DNA from: Oligoflexia bacterium
GTDB taxonomy: Bacteria > Myxococcota_A > UBA796 > UBA2385
Assembly (NCBI GenBank): GCA_013152105.1
Contig: JAADHA010000102.1
Span: forward strand, 1 to 8,508
Direction: 5' to 3'
Length of the DNA stretch: 8,508 nt
Made by a program: the position numbers and the translations under genes. Below are positions 1 to 5,242 of this stretch, piece by piece; the stretch's first letter is position 1, and every line of letters begins with the position of its first letter. The notes under the pieces were generated by a model. It saw only the letters and a program-made list of their open reading frames with translations. It did not search any database and was not told the DNA's origin.

Positions 1-179
1 TGGTTGTCAGCGTCTACCTGGAGGGCCGGTGCGTCGGCACGGGGCAGCTCGACCTTCATGCCAGTCGTCATCATTGGGGCGGTCACCATGAAGATGATGA
101 GCAGAACCAGCGCCACGTCGACGAAGGGCGTGACGTTGATATCGGACATCATGCTGCCGTCGCCGCCACCGCCGCTCAT
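1..179 (-). CDS. tolR: TolR/ExbD-family biopolymer transport protein (5' part only)
   Basis: First 59 codons of an inner-membrane protein that works with TolQ to convert proton-motive force into movement of the Tol-Pal envelope system. The read begins with a Gly-rich stretch (MSGGGGDG), then SDINVTPFVDVALVLLIIFM and VTAPMM. This is the classic TolR/ExbD N-terminus: a short cytoplasmic tail and one transmembrane helix (about residues 18-36) carrying the proton-carrying Asp (D21, in the PFVDV motif). The periplasmic part begins at about residue 40 and is cut off by the window edge. The ATG at 179 is preceded by GAGGTGA at a 9-base spacing, overlapping the tolQ stop, so the pair is probably translated together. 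Met10 and Met11 are possible alternative starts. TolR is preferred over ExbD because the partner looks like TolQ, but an ExbD-type role cannot be excluded without the following genes. Confidence 0.9.
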   Translation of the reverse strand, partial: MSGGGGDGSMMSDINVTPFVDVALVLLIIFMVTAPMMTTGMKVELPRADAPALQVDADN

Positions 180-188
180 GCCCACGGG

Positions 189-195
189 TCACCTC
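189..195 (-). promoter_or_regulatory. Ribosome binding site of tolR
   Basis: GAGGTGA on the minus strand, 9 bases before the tolR ATG. Its last three bases are the TGA stop of tolQ, which suggests coupled translation of the two channel subunits and supports the tolR start at 179. Confidence 0.7.
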
Positions 196-926
196 GCCGA
201 GAAGTGTCGCTTGACGATGTTCAAGAAGTCACTGCCGAAGTTGTCCATGTCCGAGTTGACGACGCGGATTCGACTGGTGAAGAAGTTGAAGGCCATGACC
301 GCGGGGATGGCCGCCAACAGGCCGACGGCCGTGGCGATCAGGGCCTGGCTGATGTCGCCACCGACGGTCGCGATGGTCGCCTGGCCCGCCAGCTTGATCT
401 TCTGAAAGGCCCGAAGGATGCCCCACACGGTGCCGAACAGGCCGATGAAGGGTGCGGTCGAGCCGGTCGTCGCCAGGAAGGGGGTCAGTCGTTCCAGGGC
501 CGTGCGCTGGGTGGTCGCGGCCCGTCTCAAGGCCCGCTCCAAGTTGTCTTGGGCGTCGAGCGTGGTGGTCAGGCCGGTCGCGCCCTGGCGGTCGTCTTGG
601 GTCAGGCGCGAGAGCTCGACATAGGCAGCCTTGAACAAGGCAGCCACGGGGCTGCCCTTGTAGCGCTCCAGACGATCGTAGACCTGATCCAGGCGCTGGC
701 TCTTCCAGAACAACTCCAGGAAGGCATCGTCCAGGCGATGGGCCCGTCGCAGCATTCCGGCCTTGTTGAAGATGATCACCCAGCACACGACGCTCATCAA
801 CACCAGCACCAGCAGCACGGCCTGGACGACGATGTCGGCATCCAGGAAGAGCTGCGAGACCCCCGCATTCTTGCCAGGCTCAACCTGGGCGACGGCGGCC
901 AGGTACACTTCGATGGTCGGCGGCAT
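189..926 (-). CDS. tolQ: TolQ-type MotA/TolQ/ExbB proton channel protein
   Basis: Inner-membrane proton-channel subunit of the Tol-Pal system, expected to form an oligomer around a TolR dimer. It has 245 residues, close to the usual TolQ length. Three hydrophobic segments are visible: TM1 at about 31-53, TM2 at about 150-172 (LATTGSTAPFIGLFGTVWGI) and TM3 at about 190-216 (ISQALIATAVGLLAAIPAVM). The last two match the best-conserved TolQ signatures, including the polar Thr (T199) of the IATA motif that lines the channel in this family. The cytoplasmic loop between TM1 and TM2 is rich in charged residues, as expected. The ATG is preceded by AGGAG with a 5-base spacer. It lies 9 bases before tolR and 87 bases after the peroxiredoxin-like/rhodanese-like gene. 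An ExbB role is possible, but the motif wording is closer to TolQ. Confidence 0.9.
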   Translation of the reverse strand: MPPTIEVYLAAVAQVEPGKNAGVSQLFLDADIVVQAVLLVLVLMSVVCWVIIFNKAGMLRRAHRLDDAFLELFWKSQRLDQVYDRLERYKGSPVAALFKAAYVELSRLTQDDRQGATGLTTTLDAQDNLERALRRAATTQRTALERLTPFLATTGSTAPFIGLFGTVWGILRAFQKIKLAGQATIATVGGDISQALIATAVGLLAAIPAVMAFNFFTSRIRVVNSDMDNFGSDFLNIVKRHFSAR

Positions 927-931
927 CAGTG

Positions 932-936
932 CTCCT
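932..936 (-). promoter_or_regulatory. Ribosome binding site of tolQ
   Basis: AGGAG on the minus strand, 5 bases before the tolQ ATG. It is a good Shine-Dalgarno match and fixes the start at 926. Confidence 0.7.
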
Positions 937-954
937 GCGGAAGTGCCCTTACGA

Positions 955-989
955 ACCGAACGGACATCAGCCAGCGGTGCGAGTTCGGT
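955..989. repeat. 7-bp inverted repeat in the leader region of tolQ
   Basis: ACCGAAC at 955-961 and its exact reverse complement GTTCGGT at 983-989 are separated by 21 bases, inside the 87-base gap upstream of tolQ. No T-run follows on the minus strand, so it does not look like an intrinsic terminator. It could be an operator or a leader hairpin, or it may be chance in GC-rich DNA. Confidence 0.3.
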
Positions 990-1013
990 AGGGTGGTCGA
1001 AGAGAGAGGCAGA

Positions 1014-1877
1014 TCAGGTGGTGGTCTCGCGTGGACCGGACCAGCCGGTCATACCGTTCGCGACGTTGTAGACGTGGCTACCGCCGATGCTGGCCATGAA
1101 CTCAGCCGCCTGGGCCGCACGTCCACCGGACTGGTCGATGAAGATCAGGTGGGTCGTCTGGCCGAGCTCCTGGTAGCGGTGGGGCAGCTCGTCGACCGGC
1201 AACAGCACGGCGCGCGGGTCATGGTCCGCGTCATATTCGGACTGGGTCCGCACATCGACCAGCTTGAAGCTGTCGTCCTCGAGCAGCTTCTGGGCTTCGG
1301 CGGTCTCCAGGTCCCGCACGCGCCAAGCCGCGCCCCCCGGGTCGCGCACGCCCGTGAACTCGGCCTGTTCGTCCTGGTGCTGTGGGACATCGCGGCCCTC
1401 GATCTCGGCGACGTGGCGAAGCAGATCGGCCGCTTGCGGCAGCCCGTGCTGACTCAGTGAGACCTGGCCATTCTTGTTCACCACCACGACCGCGGACCGA
1501 CTGTAGGGACGCAGCCGACCCGAGCAGCCAAAGCGGCGAGACTCCACGGCCAGGGGATCGTAGAGCAGGAAGAATTCCAGGCCCAGCTCATTTCGGAATT
1601 GGCGCAGCCGATCCGTGCGGTAGGTGCTGATCGCGAAGACGACGGTGTCCAGCTCTTCGAAGGCATCCAGGCGTGCGTCGATGGCCTTGAGGGCCGCGTC
1701 GGTGGCGTCATCGGTGGTCTTGCGGAAGAAGAGCAGCACGACGTTGAGGTGGCCCTTGAAGTCCGGAAGACGGATCCAGGTGCCCTCGTCGGCGGTCAGG
1801 GAGAGGGGCGGAGCCGCGGTGCCCACCGGCAGCGGCTTCATGCGGATGGTCTGCTTGACGAAGGCGAGCACGGACAT
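1014..1877 (-). CDS. Peroxiredoxin-like/rhodanese-like fusion lacking both catalytic cysteines
   Basis: A 287-residue protein with two thioredoxin-associated folds. Residues 14-160 resemble the AhpC/TSA (peroxiredoxin) fold: PLPVGTAAPPLSL start, LPDFKGHLNVVLLFFRKTT, later LEFFLLYDP and SAVVVVNKNGQVS. Residues 187-280 resemble a rhodanese domain: KLVDVRTQSEYDADH, then IFIDQSGGRAAQAAEFMASIG and VYNVANGMTGW. The peroxiredoxin P-x3-(T/S)-x2-C active-site stretch is replaced by RKTTDDATDAAL with no Cys. The rhodanese active-site loop, usually C-x-x-G-x-R, reads D248-QSGGR, so its Cys is also missing. The only Cys is C118, in RRFGCSGR. There is no signal peptide, so it is probably cytoplasmic. Peroxidase or sulfurtransferase activity of the usual kind is unlikely; a binding or scaffold role is an inference. 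The ATG at 1877 has only a weak AGGT upstream; Met13 (position 1841) is an alternative start. It is followed by tolQR after 87 bases. Confidence 0.82.
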   Translation of the reverse strand: MSVLAFVKQTIRMKPLPVGTAAPPLSLTADEGTWIRLPDFKGHLNVVLLFFRKTTDDATDAALKAIDARLDAFEELDTVVFAISTYRTDRLRQFRNELGLEFFLLYDPLAVESRRFGCSGRLRPYSRSAVVVVNKNGQVSLSQHGLPQAADLLRHVAEIEGRDVPQHQDEQAEFTGVRDPGGAAWRVRDLETAEAQKLLEDDSFKLVDVRTQSEYDADHDPRAVLLPVDELPHRYQELGQTTHLIFIDQSGGRAAQAAEFMASIGGSHVYNVANGMTGWSGPRETTT

Positions 1878-1958
1878 GGAGCGACCTGATGATTGGAGGC
1901 GGGGATGGAGGCGCTTAGCGCGCTGCTAGCTTGGTGGGCAACCAGGACCGCGCGTGGA

Positions 1959-2696
1959 CTACGCGAGCTCGTCCGCGTCAAGGATTTCGCCGTCGAGGAG
2001 GGGGTCACCCTGCCAGGCGCGACGGTAGATGTCTGCCATCGCGGCGCCTTGGCGTCGAAGATCCCGTCGAGCGCTGGCGGCGCCCAGGGTGCTGCCAAAG
2101 CCGGGGATCAGGCGGCCCACCCGTTTTCCAGCTTGCAAGAAGGCCCGTCTGGCGATGACTCTGGCGATGGCGCTGAGCTGACGCGGCGTTCCGCGTAGGC
2201 GCGAACGCACCACGTCGGGCAGTTGGCGGAGGCGCGAGCTGACGCTGCCGTCGGCGGGCAGGTCGATGTTCCAGGCTTGGGCCAGGGCGCGGGTCAGCAA
2301 CACCCGCCCGCGGTCGGTGTCCGGGTCGTGCCCGTAGATGACCGCCAGGCGCTGGGCCAGGCGCAGGCTCTGGACCAGCGCGGCGAGCGCCTCGGGGGCC
2401 AGGGTCGTGAGGCCACCGAAGGCAGCGGCCGCACCACGCAAGGCCGCTCCACGCGAGGCCTCGGCCACGACCCGCTGGGCGGTGGCGTCCAGCTCGGTCA
2501 GGGATGGCAACCGGCCAGTGGCTGCGTCTGTGTAGGCCAGACCGGCCGCGTCGAGGTGGGCCCTGACGACGCCCGGAGGCACGCTGGCCACGCGGTAGAG
2601 CGCCGGCAGCAGGCCGCCATCCAGGCGCTCGCCCAGCTCGTCGATCGTGTTGCGCAGCAGGTCGCCGAGCACTGGGTCCGCGAACAGCTCCGCCAC
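1959..2696 (-). CDS. EcsC-like family protein
   Basis: A 245-residue Ala/Arg/Leu-rich protein with the pattern I associate with the EcsC family. It has a small-residue segment with GG (GAAAAFGGLTTLAPEALAAL, about 88-107), then a helix ending in LAVIYGHDPDTDRGRVLL (about 117-134), and a C-terminal segment LIPGFGSTLGAASARRDLRR (196-215) like the 'iPvvGa..Ga' stretch near the end of that family. EcsC is named after Bacillus subtilis EcsC; its biochemical role is unclear, and no catalytic residues are evident. It has no signal peptide and only weakly hydrophobic segments, so it is likely cytoplasmic or membrane-associated. The GTG start is supported by GGAGGT 10 bases upstream, embedded in the end of the hydrolase gene, whose stop is 6 bases before. 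The two are therefore probably translationally coupled. The family call is from memory of the pattern; a different helical family is possible. Confidence 0.72.
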   Translation of the reverse strand: MAELFADPVLGDLLRNTIDELGERLDGGLLPALYRVASVPPGVVRAHLDAAGLAYTDAATGRLPSLTELDATAQRVVAEASRGAALRGAAAAFGGLTTLAPEALAALVQSLRLAQRLAVIYGHDPDTDRGRVLLTRALAQAWNIDLPADGSVSSRLRQLPDVVRSRLRGTPRQLSAIARVIARRAFLQAGKRVGRLIPGFGSTLGAASARRDLRRQGAAMADIYRRAWQGDPLLDGEILDADELA

Positions 2697-2702
2697 GATC
2701 TT

Positions 2703-3611
2703 TTAGACCTCCAGTCCGACGACGGTGGCCATGTCCTGGGTGCTGCCGTAGCGGCCACGCTCGTCGCGCGTGACGCGGGCCAGGGCGCAGGCCGGATCGT
2801 GAGTGAAGAAGAGTCGACCGTCTGACTTCACAAGGTCGTCGAGCAAGGCGACCTTTTCGTCGAGCAGGCGCTCGGGAAAGCGGTCGTAGCCCATGTGAAT
2901 CGAGCGGTGAACCCAGGGTCGGCCGGGGGCCAGGTCGCCCGCGAAGACCACGGGCCCGTTGGGTGAGGGGATCTCGGTCAGCATCAGCCCTGGGGTGTGG
3001 CCGTGGCTGATGTGGAGGCGATAGTCCGGGCCGAGGGTGTCGCTGAAGGTGACGGCACAGCGGTGGTGGGGCCCGCATTCGCTGGCGGGCGGGTGCTCGA
3101 CCAGATCCAGCCGACCGCTGGCCGACAGCAGCCCCTGGAGCTGTGGAATGAAGCTGGCCTTGTCCCGGCTGTGGGGAGCCCGCGCCCGTTCCCAGGCGTC
3201 GCGGCCCACGACGAAGCGGGCCTTGGGAAAGAGCAGGGCCGGTGGCTGGCCTTTTTGCCAGGCGCTCAGCAGGCCGCCAGCGTGGTCGAAGTGCAGGTGG
3301 GAGAGGACGACGATGTCGATGTCCGCGTGGGAGAGCCCCGCCGCATCGAGGCTGTCGAGGATGACGTGTCGGGGCTCCACGACGCCGTAGCGGTCCCGCA
3401 GATCGGGCGGCAGAAAGGCGCCGACGCCGGTCTCCAGCAGGATGTTCCGGTGCGGTTCGCGCACCAGCAGCGCCCGGCAGGCCAGCAGGATGCGATTGCG
3501 ATCATCCGGTGGCGCCCAGCGTTCCCACAACAGCTTGGGCGCGTGACCGAACATCGCGCCCCCATCGAGGTGCTGCTGATTACCCTCGATCGAGGTGAGA
3601 CGACGTCGCAT
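2703..3611 (-). CDS. Metallo-beta-lactamase-fold metal-dependent hydrolase
   Basis: A 302-residue protein of the metallo-beta-lactamase superfamily with a full set of metal ligands. They are HLHFDH (H105, H107, D109, H110) followed by AGG, H205 in SHGHTPG, D226 in VVFAGDL and H271 in LFFTHDP. This predicts a di-metal (usually zinc) hydrolase. The N-terminal wording LDGGAMFGHAPKLLWERW, then a strand with LLETGVGAF, matches the lactonase-like branch of the superfamily, which includes AHL lactonases and YtnP-type enzymes. The substrate cannot be told from sequence. There is no signal peptide, so it is cytoplasmic. The ATG at 3611 has no evident Shine-Dalgarno, but the DGG region near residue 16 needs most of this N-terminus. 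It lies 38 bases after the small lipoprotein gene and is tightly followed by the EcsC-like gene, so it is probably co-expressed with both. Confidence 0.9.
   Translation of the reverse strand: MRRRLTSIEGNQQHLDGGAMFGHAPKLLWERWAPPDDRNRILLACRALLVREPHRNILLETGVGAFLPPDLRDRYGVVEPRHVILDSLDAAGLSHADIDIVVLSHLHFDHAGGLLSAWQKGQPPALLFPKARFVVGRDAWERARAPHSRDKASFIPQLQGLLSASGRLDLVEHPPASECGPHHRCAVTFSDTLGPDYRLHISHGHTPGLMLTEIPSPNGPVVFAGDLAPGRPWVHRSIHMGYDRFPERLLDEKVALLDDLVKSDGRLFFTHDPACALARVTRDERGRYGSTQDMATVVGLEV
2707..2712 (-). promoter_or_regulatory. Ribosome binding site of the EcsC-like gene
   Basis: GGAGGT on the minus strand, 10 bases before the GTG at 2696. It lies within the final codons of the upstream hydrolase gene. 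It decides the GTG start and indicates translational coupling. Confidence 0.7.
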
Positions 3612-3649
3612 GGGTCCGGGTCCAGAGCGGGGGAGGAGGCCAGCCCAGC

Positions 3650-4273
3650 CTATCGCGTCTCTGGAAGGGTGCGGGCGCAGGCGCCGGGTGCTGGCGGTGG
3701 CACGCCATTGAGGCGGGTAGGGAGCCAGTGTTCGTCGCGATACTCCAGCATCAGCGTGGCCCCACCCCGGTGCCAGCGGGGCGGGGAATCCGACCAGCCC
3801 GTGTCAAGCAGGGCGCAGAGGGCATCGCCGTCGGTCGGCGGCGTCAGCGTCTCAGGCAGGTCCTGCCCCTTGGCCCAGGCATCGCGCAGCTCCTGGGCGC
3901 GCCGAAGGGGGGAATCCATGGACAACTCGGTCGCGCCCGGCCACCACAGCAGGTCCGACTGGAGCCAGCCCTCGACATCGCGCCGCTCATCCCGGCAACC
4001 CGTGCAGCGCAGGCGAGCCCGCACGGGCAGGACCTGGAGCACCTCTACCCGGACGCCGGCCCGGTCAAGCTTTGCCAGGGGTGCGCCACCAGGCCCCACG
4101 ATGCTGGCGGGCGCGCGCAGGGTCCAGGCGGTAAACGGCGGCGAGGGCCAGGCCTGGGGATCGATGGGCGTGGGCTGGTCGACCGGCTCTTCGCCGTCGG
4201 AGGGCGCCATTTGTGGGGCCCAGCAGGCCGCGAGCAGCAGCAGCGGCAGCGCTCGGATCACCCTGGATGCCAC
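3650..4273 (-). CDS. Predicted small lipoprotein of unknown function
   Basis: I do not recognise the family. With the GTG at 4273 it is 207 residues: a short basic N-region (MASRVIR), a hydrophobic core (ALPLLLL) and a LAAC lipobox with Cys17. This is a textbook type II signal peptide, so a membrane-anchored lipoprotein is likely. A Pro/Glu/Asp-rich spacer follows (about 18-46). Residues 70-112 (RAGVRVEVLQV, a C90-T-G-C93 pair, VEGWLQSDLLWW) are weakly like an SH3-type small beta domain. Two further Cys (C153, C199) could form disulfides. The C-terminal part has a strand-like LMLEYRDEHWLPTRL. The frame stays open to 4828 only because it lies antisense to the carboxypeptidase gene. An ATG at 4318 would add 15 residues and gives a poorer signal peptide N-region, so GTG is preferred. 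It is the first gene of the leftward cluster. Confidence 0.7.
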   Translation of the reverse strand: MASRVIRALPLLLLAACWAPQMAPSDGEEPVDQPTPIDPQAWPSPPFTAWTLRAPASIVGPGGAPLAKLDRAGVRVEVLQVLPVRARLRCTGCRDERRDVEGWLQSDLLWWPGATELSMDSPLRRAQELRDAWAKGQDLPETLTPPTDGDALCALLDTGWSDSPPRWHRGGATLMLEYRDEHWLPTRLNGVPPPAPGACARTLPETR

Positions 4274-4360
4274 GACGGGCGGCTCTTCGAGTTGCCGGGC
4301 GGGGAGGGTGCAGAACATGCCCGTTGGGGGTAGCATCCTTGGGTGTCTCGGGAAAGTCCC
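4274..4360. promoter_or_regulatory. Divergent intergenic region between the lipoprotein and LD-carboxypeptidase genes
   Basis: About 87 bases separate the start codons of the two divergent genes and must contain, or lie close to, promoters for both directions. No convincing -35/-10 pair is visible on either strand by eye. GGGAAAGTCCC (4350-4360), directly before the plus-strand ATG, has 4-base inverted arms and could form a small hairpin near the ribosome entry site. Confidence 0.4.
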
Positions 4361-5242
4361 ATGCTTGTCTCTGGAAGTCGCGTCGGCGTGGTGTCCCCAG
4401 CGGGCATCTACGATGTCGATCGCCTGCGGGCTGGGCTCGCGCTGATCCAGACCTGGGGTCTGGTTCCTGTTCTGGCCCCGAATCTGGGTGAACGCTACCG
4501 CTACACCGCGGGCACCCTTGCCCACCGCAAGGCGGATCTGGGGTGGGCGCTGGGCTCGCCCGAGCTCGACGCCGTGTGGTTTGCCCGCGGGGGCTACGGC
4601 ACGGTCCATCTGCTGTGCGGGGTCGCCGACCTGGTCCGCGACGGGCGGCCGATCATCGGTTTTTCGGATGCCACCGCCCTCTTCTGCGCCTTGGACCGGG
4701 CACGCCTGGGCGTCCGGGTCCATGGTCCGGTGCTGCACTCTCTCTGCGATCTGGCGGACCAGTCCAGCCAAGCCGCGCTGCGGTCGATGCTTCTCGACCA
4801 AGCGCCGGTCCGGCTCCAGGGCGTACACCTCGCGGGTCCGCGCCGACCAGCACAGGGCCGACTGGTTGGGGGCAATCTCTGCGTGCTGGCCAGCCTGGCG
4901 GGCACCCCCTGGGCGCTGGATGGACGCGGCGCCATCGTGGTCCTCGAAGACATCGGTGAACCTCCCTACAAGCTGGACCGCCTGGTGACCCAGCTCATGT
5001 GCAGCGGCGCCCTCGATGGGGTCGTGGGGATCGCGCTGGGCAGCTTCACCGGCTGCCAGCCGCCGGCCGATGCGTCCTGGACGCTAGAGGATCTCCTGGC
5101 CGACCTGCTCGCACCGCTCGGCGTGCCGGTGGTCGGGCGCTTGCCCATTGGTCACACCCACCGCAACCACGCCTGGCAGCACGGGGCGGTGGCCTCGCTG
5201 TCGCCGGACGCGCTGCTCAGCCAGGCCCCGCTTCGTGCCTGA
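4361..5242 (+). CDS. ldcA: S66-family LD-carboxypeptidase (muropeptide tetrapeptide carboxypeptidase)
   Basis: Predicted cytoplasmic serine peptidase that removes the terminal D-Ala from peptidoglycan tetrapeptides during muropeptide recycling. It has 293 residues, the usual S66 length (about 300). The N-terminus SGSRVGVVSPAG and the WFARGGYGTV motif (73-82) are typical of the family. The family's Ser-Glu-His triad is in place: S102 in IIGFSDATALF, E196 in IVVLEDIGEPPYKLDRL and H265 in LPIGHTHRN. There is no signal peptide, in keeping with cytoplasmic LdcA. The ATG at 4361 is chosen because SGSRVGVV directly matches the family start. A GTG at 4343 (adding MSRESP) is also possible, and neither has a strong ribosome binding site. 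The gene overlaps the next by 8 bases. Related S66 enzymes also act on microcin C-like substrates (MccF), but the context favours cell-wall recycling. Confidence 0.9.
   Translation: MLVSGSRVGVVSPAGIYDVDRLRAGLALIQTWGLVPVLAPNLGERYRYTAGTLAHRKADLGWALGSPELDAVWFARGGYGTVHLLCGVADLVRDGRPIIGFSDATALFCALDRARLGVRVHGPVLHSLCDLADQSSQAALRSMLLDQAPVRLQGVHLAGPRRPAQGRLVGGNLCVLASLAGTPWALDGRGAIVVLEDIGEPPYKLDRLVTQLMCSGALDGVVGIALGSFTGCQPPADASWTLEDLLADLLAPLGVPVVGRLPIGHTHRNHAWQHGAVASLSPDALLSQAPLRA

Noticed and set aside
7..192. GTG-started 61-residue minus-strand frame overlapping tolR
   Set aside because: Arg/His-rich and out of frame with the clear TolR translation that begins at 179.
204..1460. 418-residue plus-strand open frame opposite tolQ and the peroxiredoxin-like/rhodanese-like gene
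   Set aside because: Its translation is low-complexity Gly/Gln/Arg/Asp-rich with no family motif, and it lies antisense to two well-supported genes; long antisense frames are expected at this GC content.
1911..1930. Palindrome-like GCGCTTAGCGCGCTGCTAGC in the gap before the peroxiredoxin-like/rhodanese-like gene
   Set aside because: Only the central AGCGCGCT is a perfect palindrome; outer pairs need an asymmetric internal loop and no T-run follows, so it is not a supported terminator or operator.
2005..3078. 357-residue minus-strand open frame overlapping the EcsC-like and hydrolase genes
   Set aside because: Highly Arg/Pro/Gly-rich frame-shifted reading of the two real genes, with no domain.
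4274..4360. Possible sigma-70 promoters in the divergent gap
   Set aside because: TTGCCG and TAGCAT are present but 33 bases apart, and no properly spaced -35/-10 pair is visible on either strand.
2997..4445. 482-residue plus-strand open frame opposite the metallohydrolase and small lipoprotein
   Set aside because: Arg/Ser/Gly-rich shadow without recognisable domains; the opposite strand has full metal-binding motifs and a lipobox.
4319..4828. Upstream extension of the small lipoprotein frame, giving a 392-residue protein
   Set aside because: The added part is antisense to the LD-carboxypeptidase catalytic region and would bury the signal peptide and lipobox in the middle of the protein.
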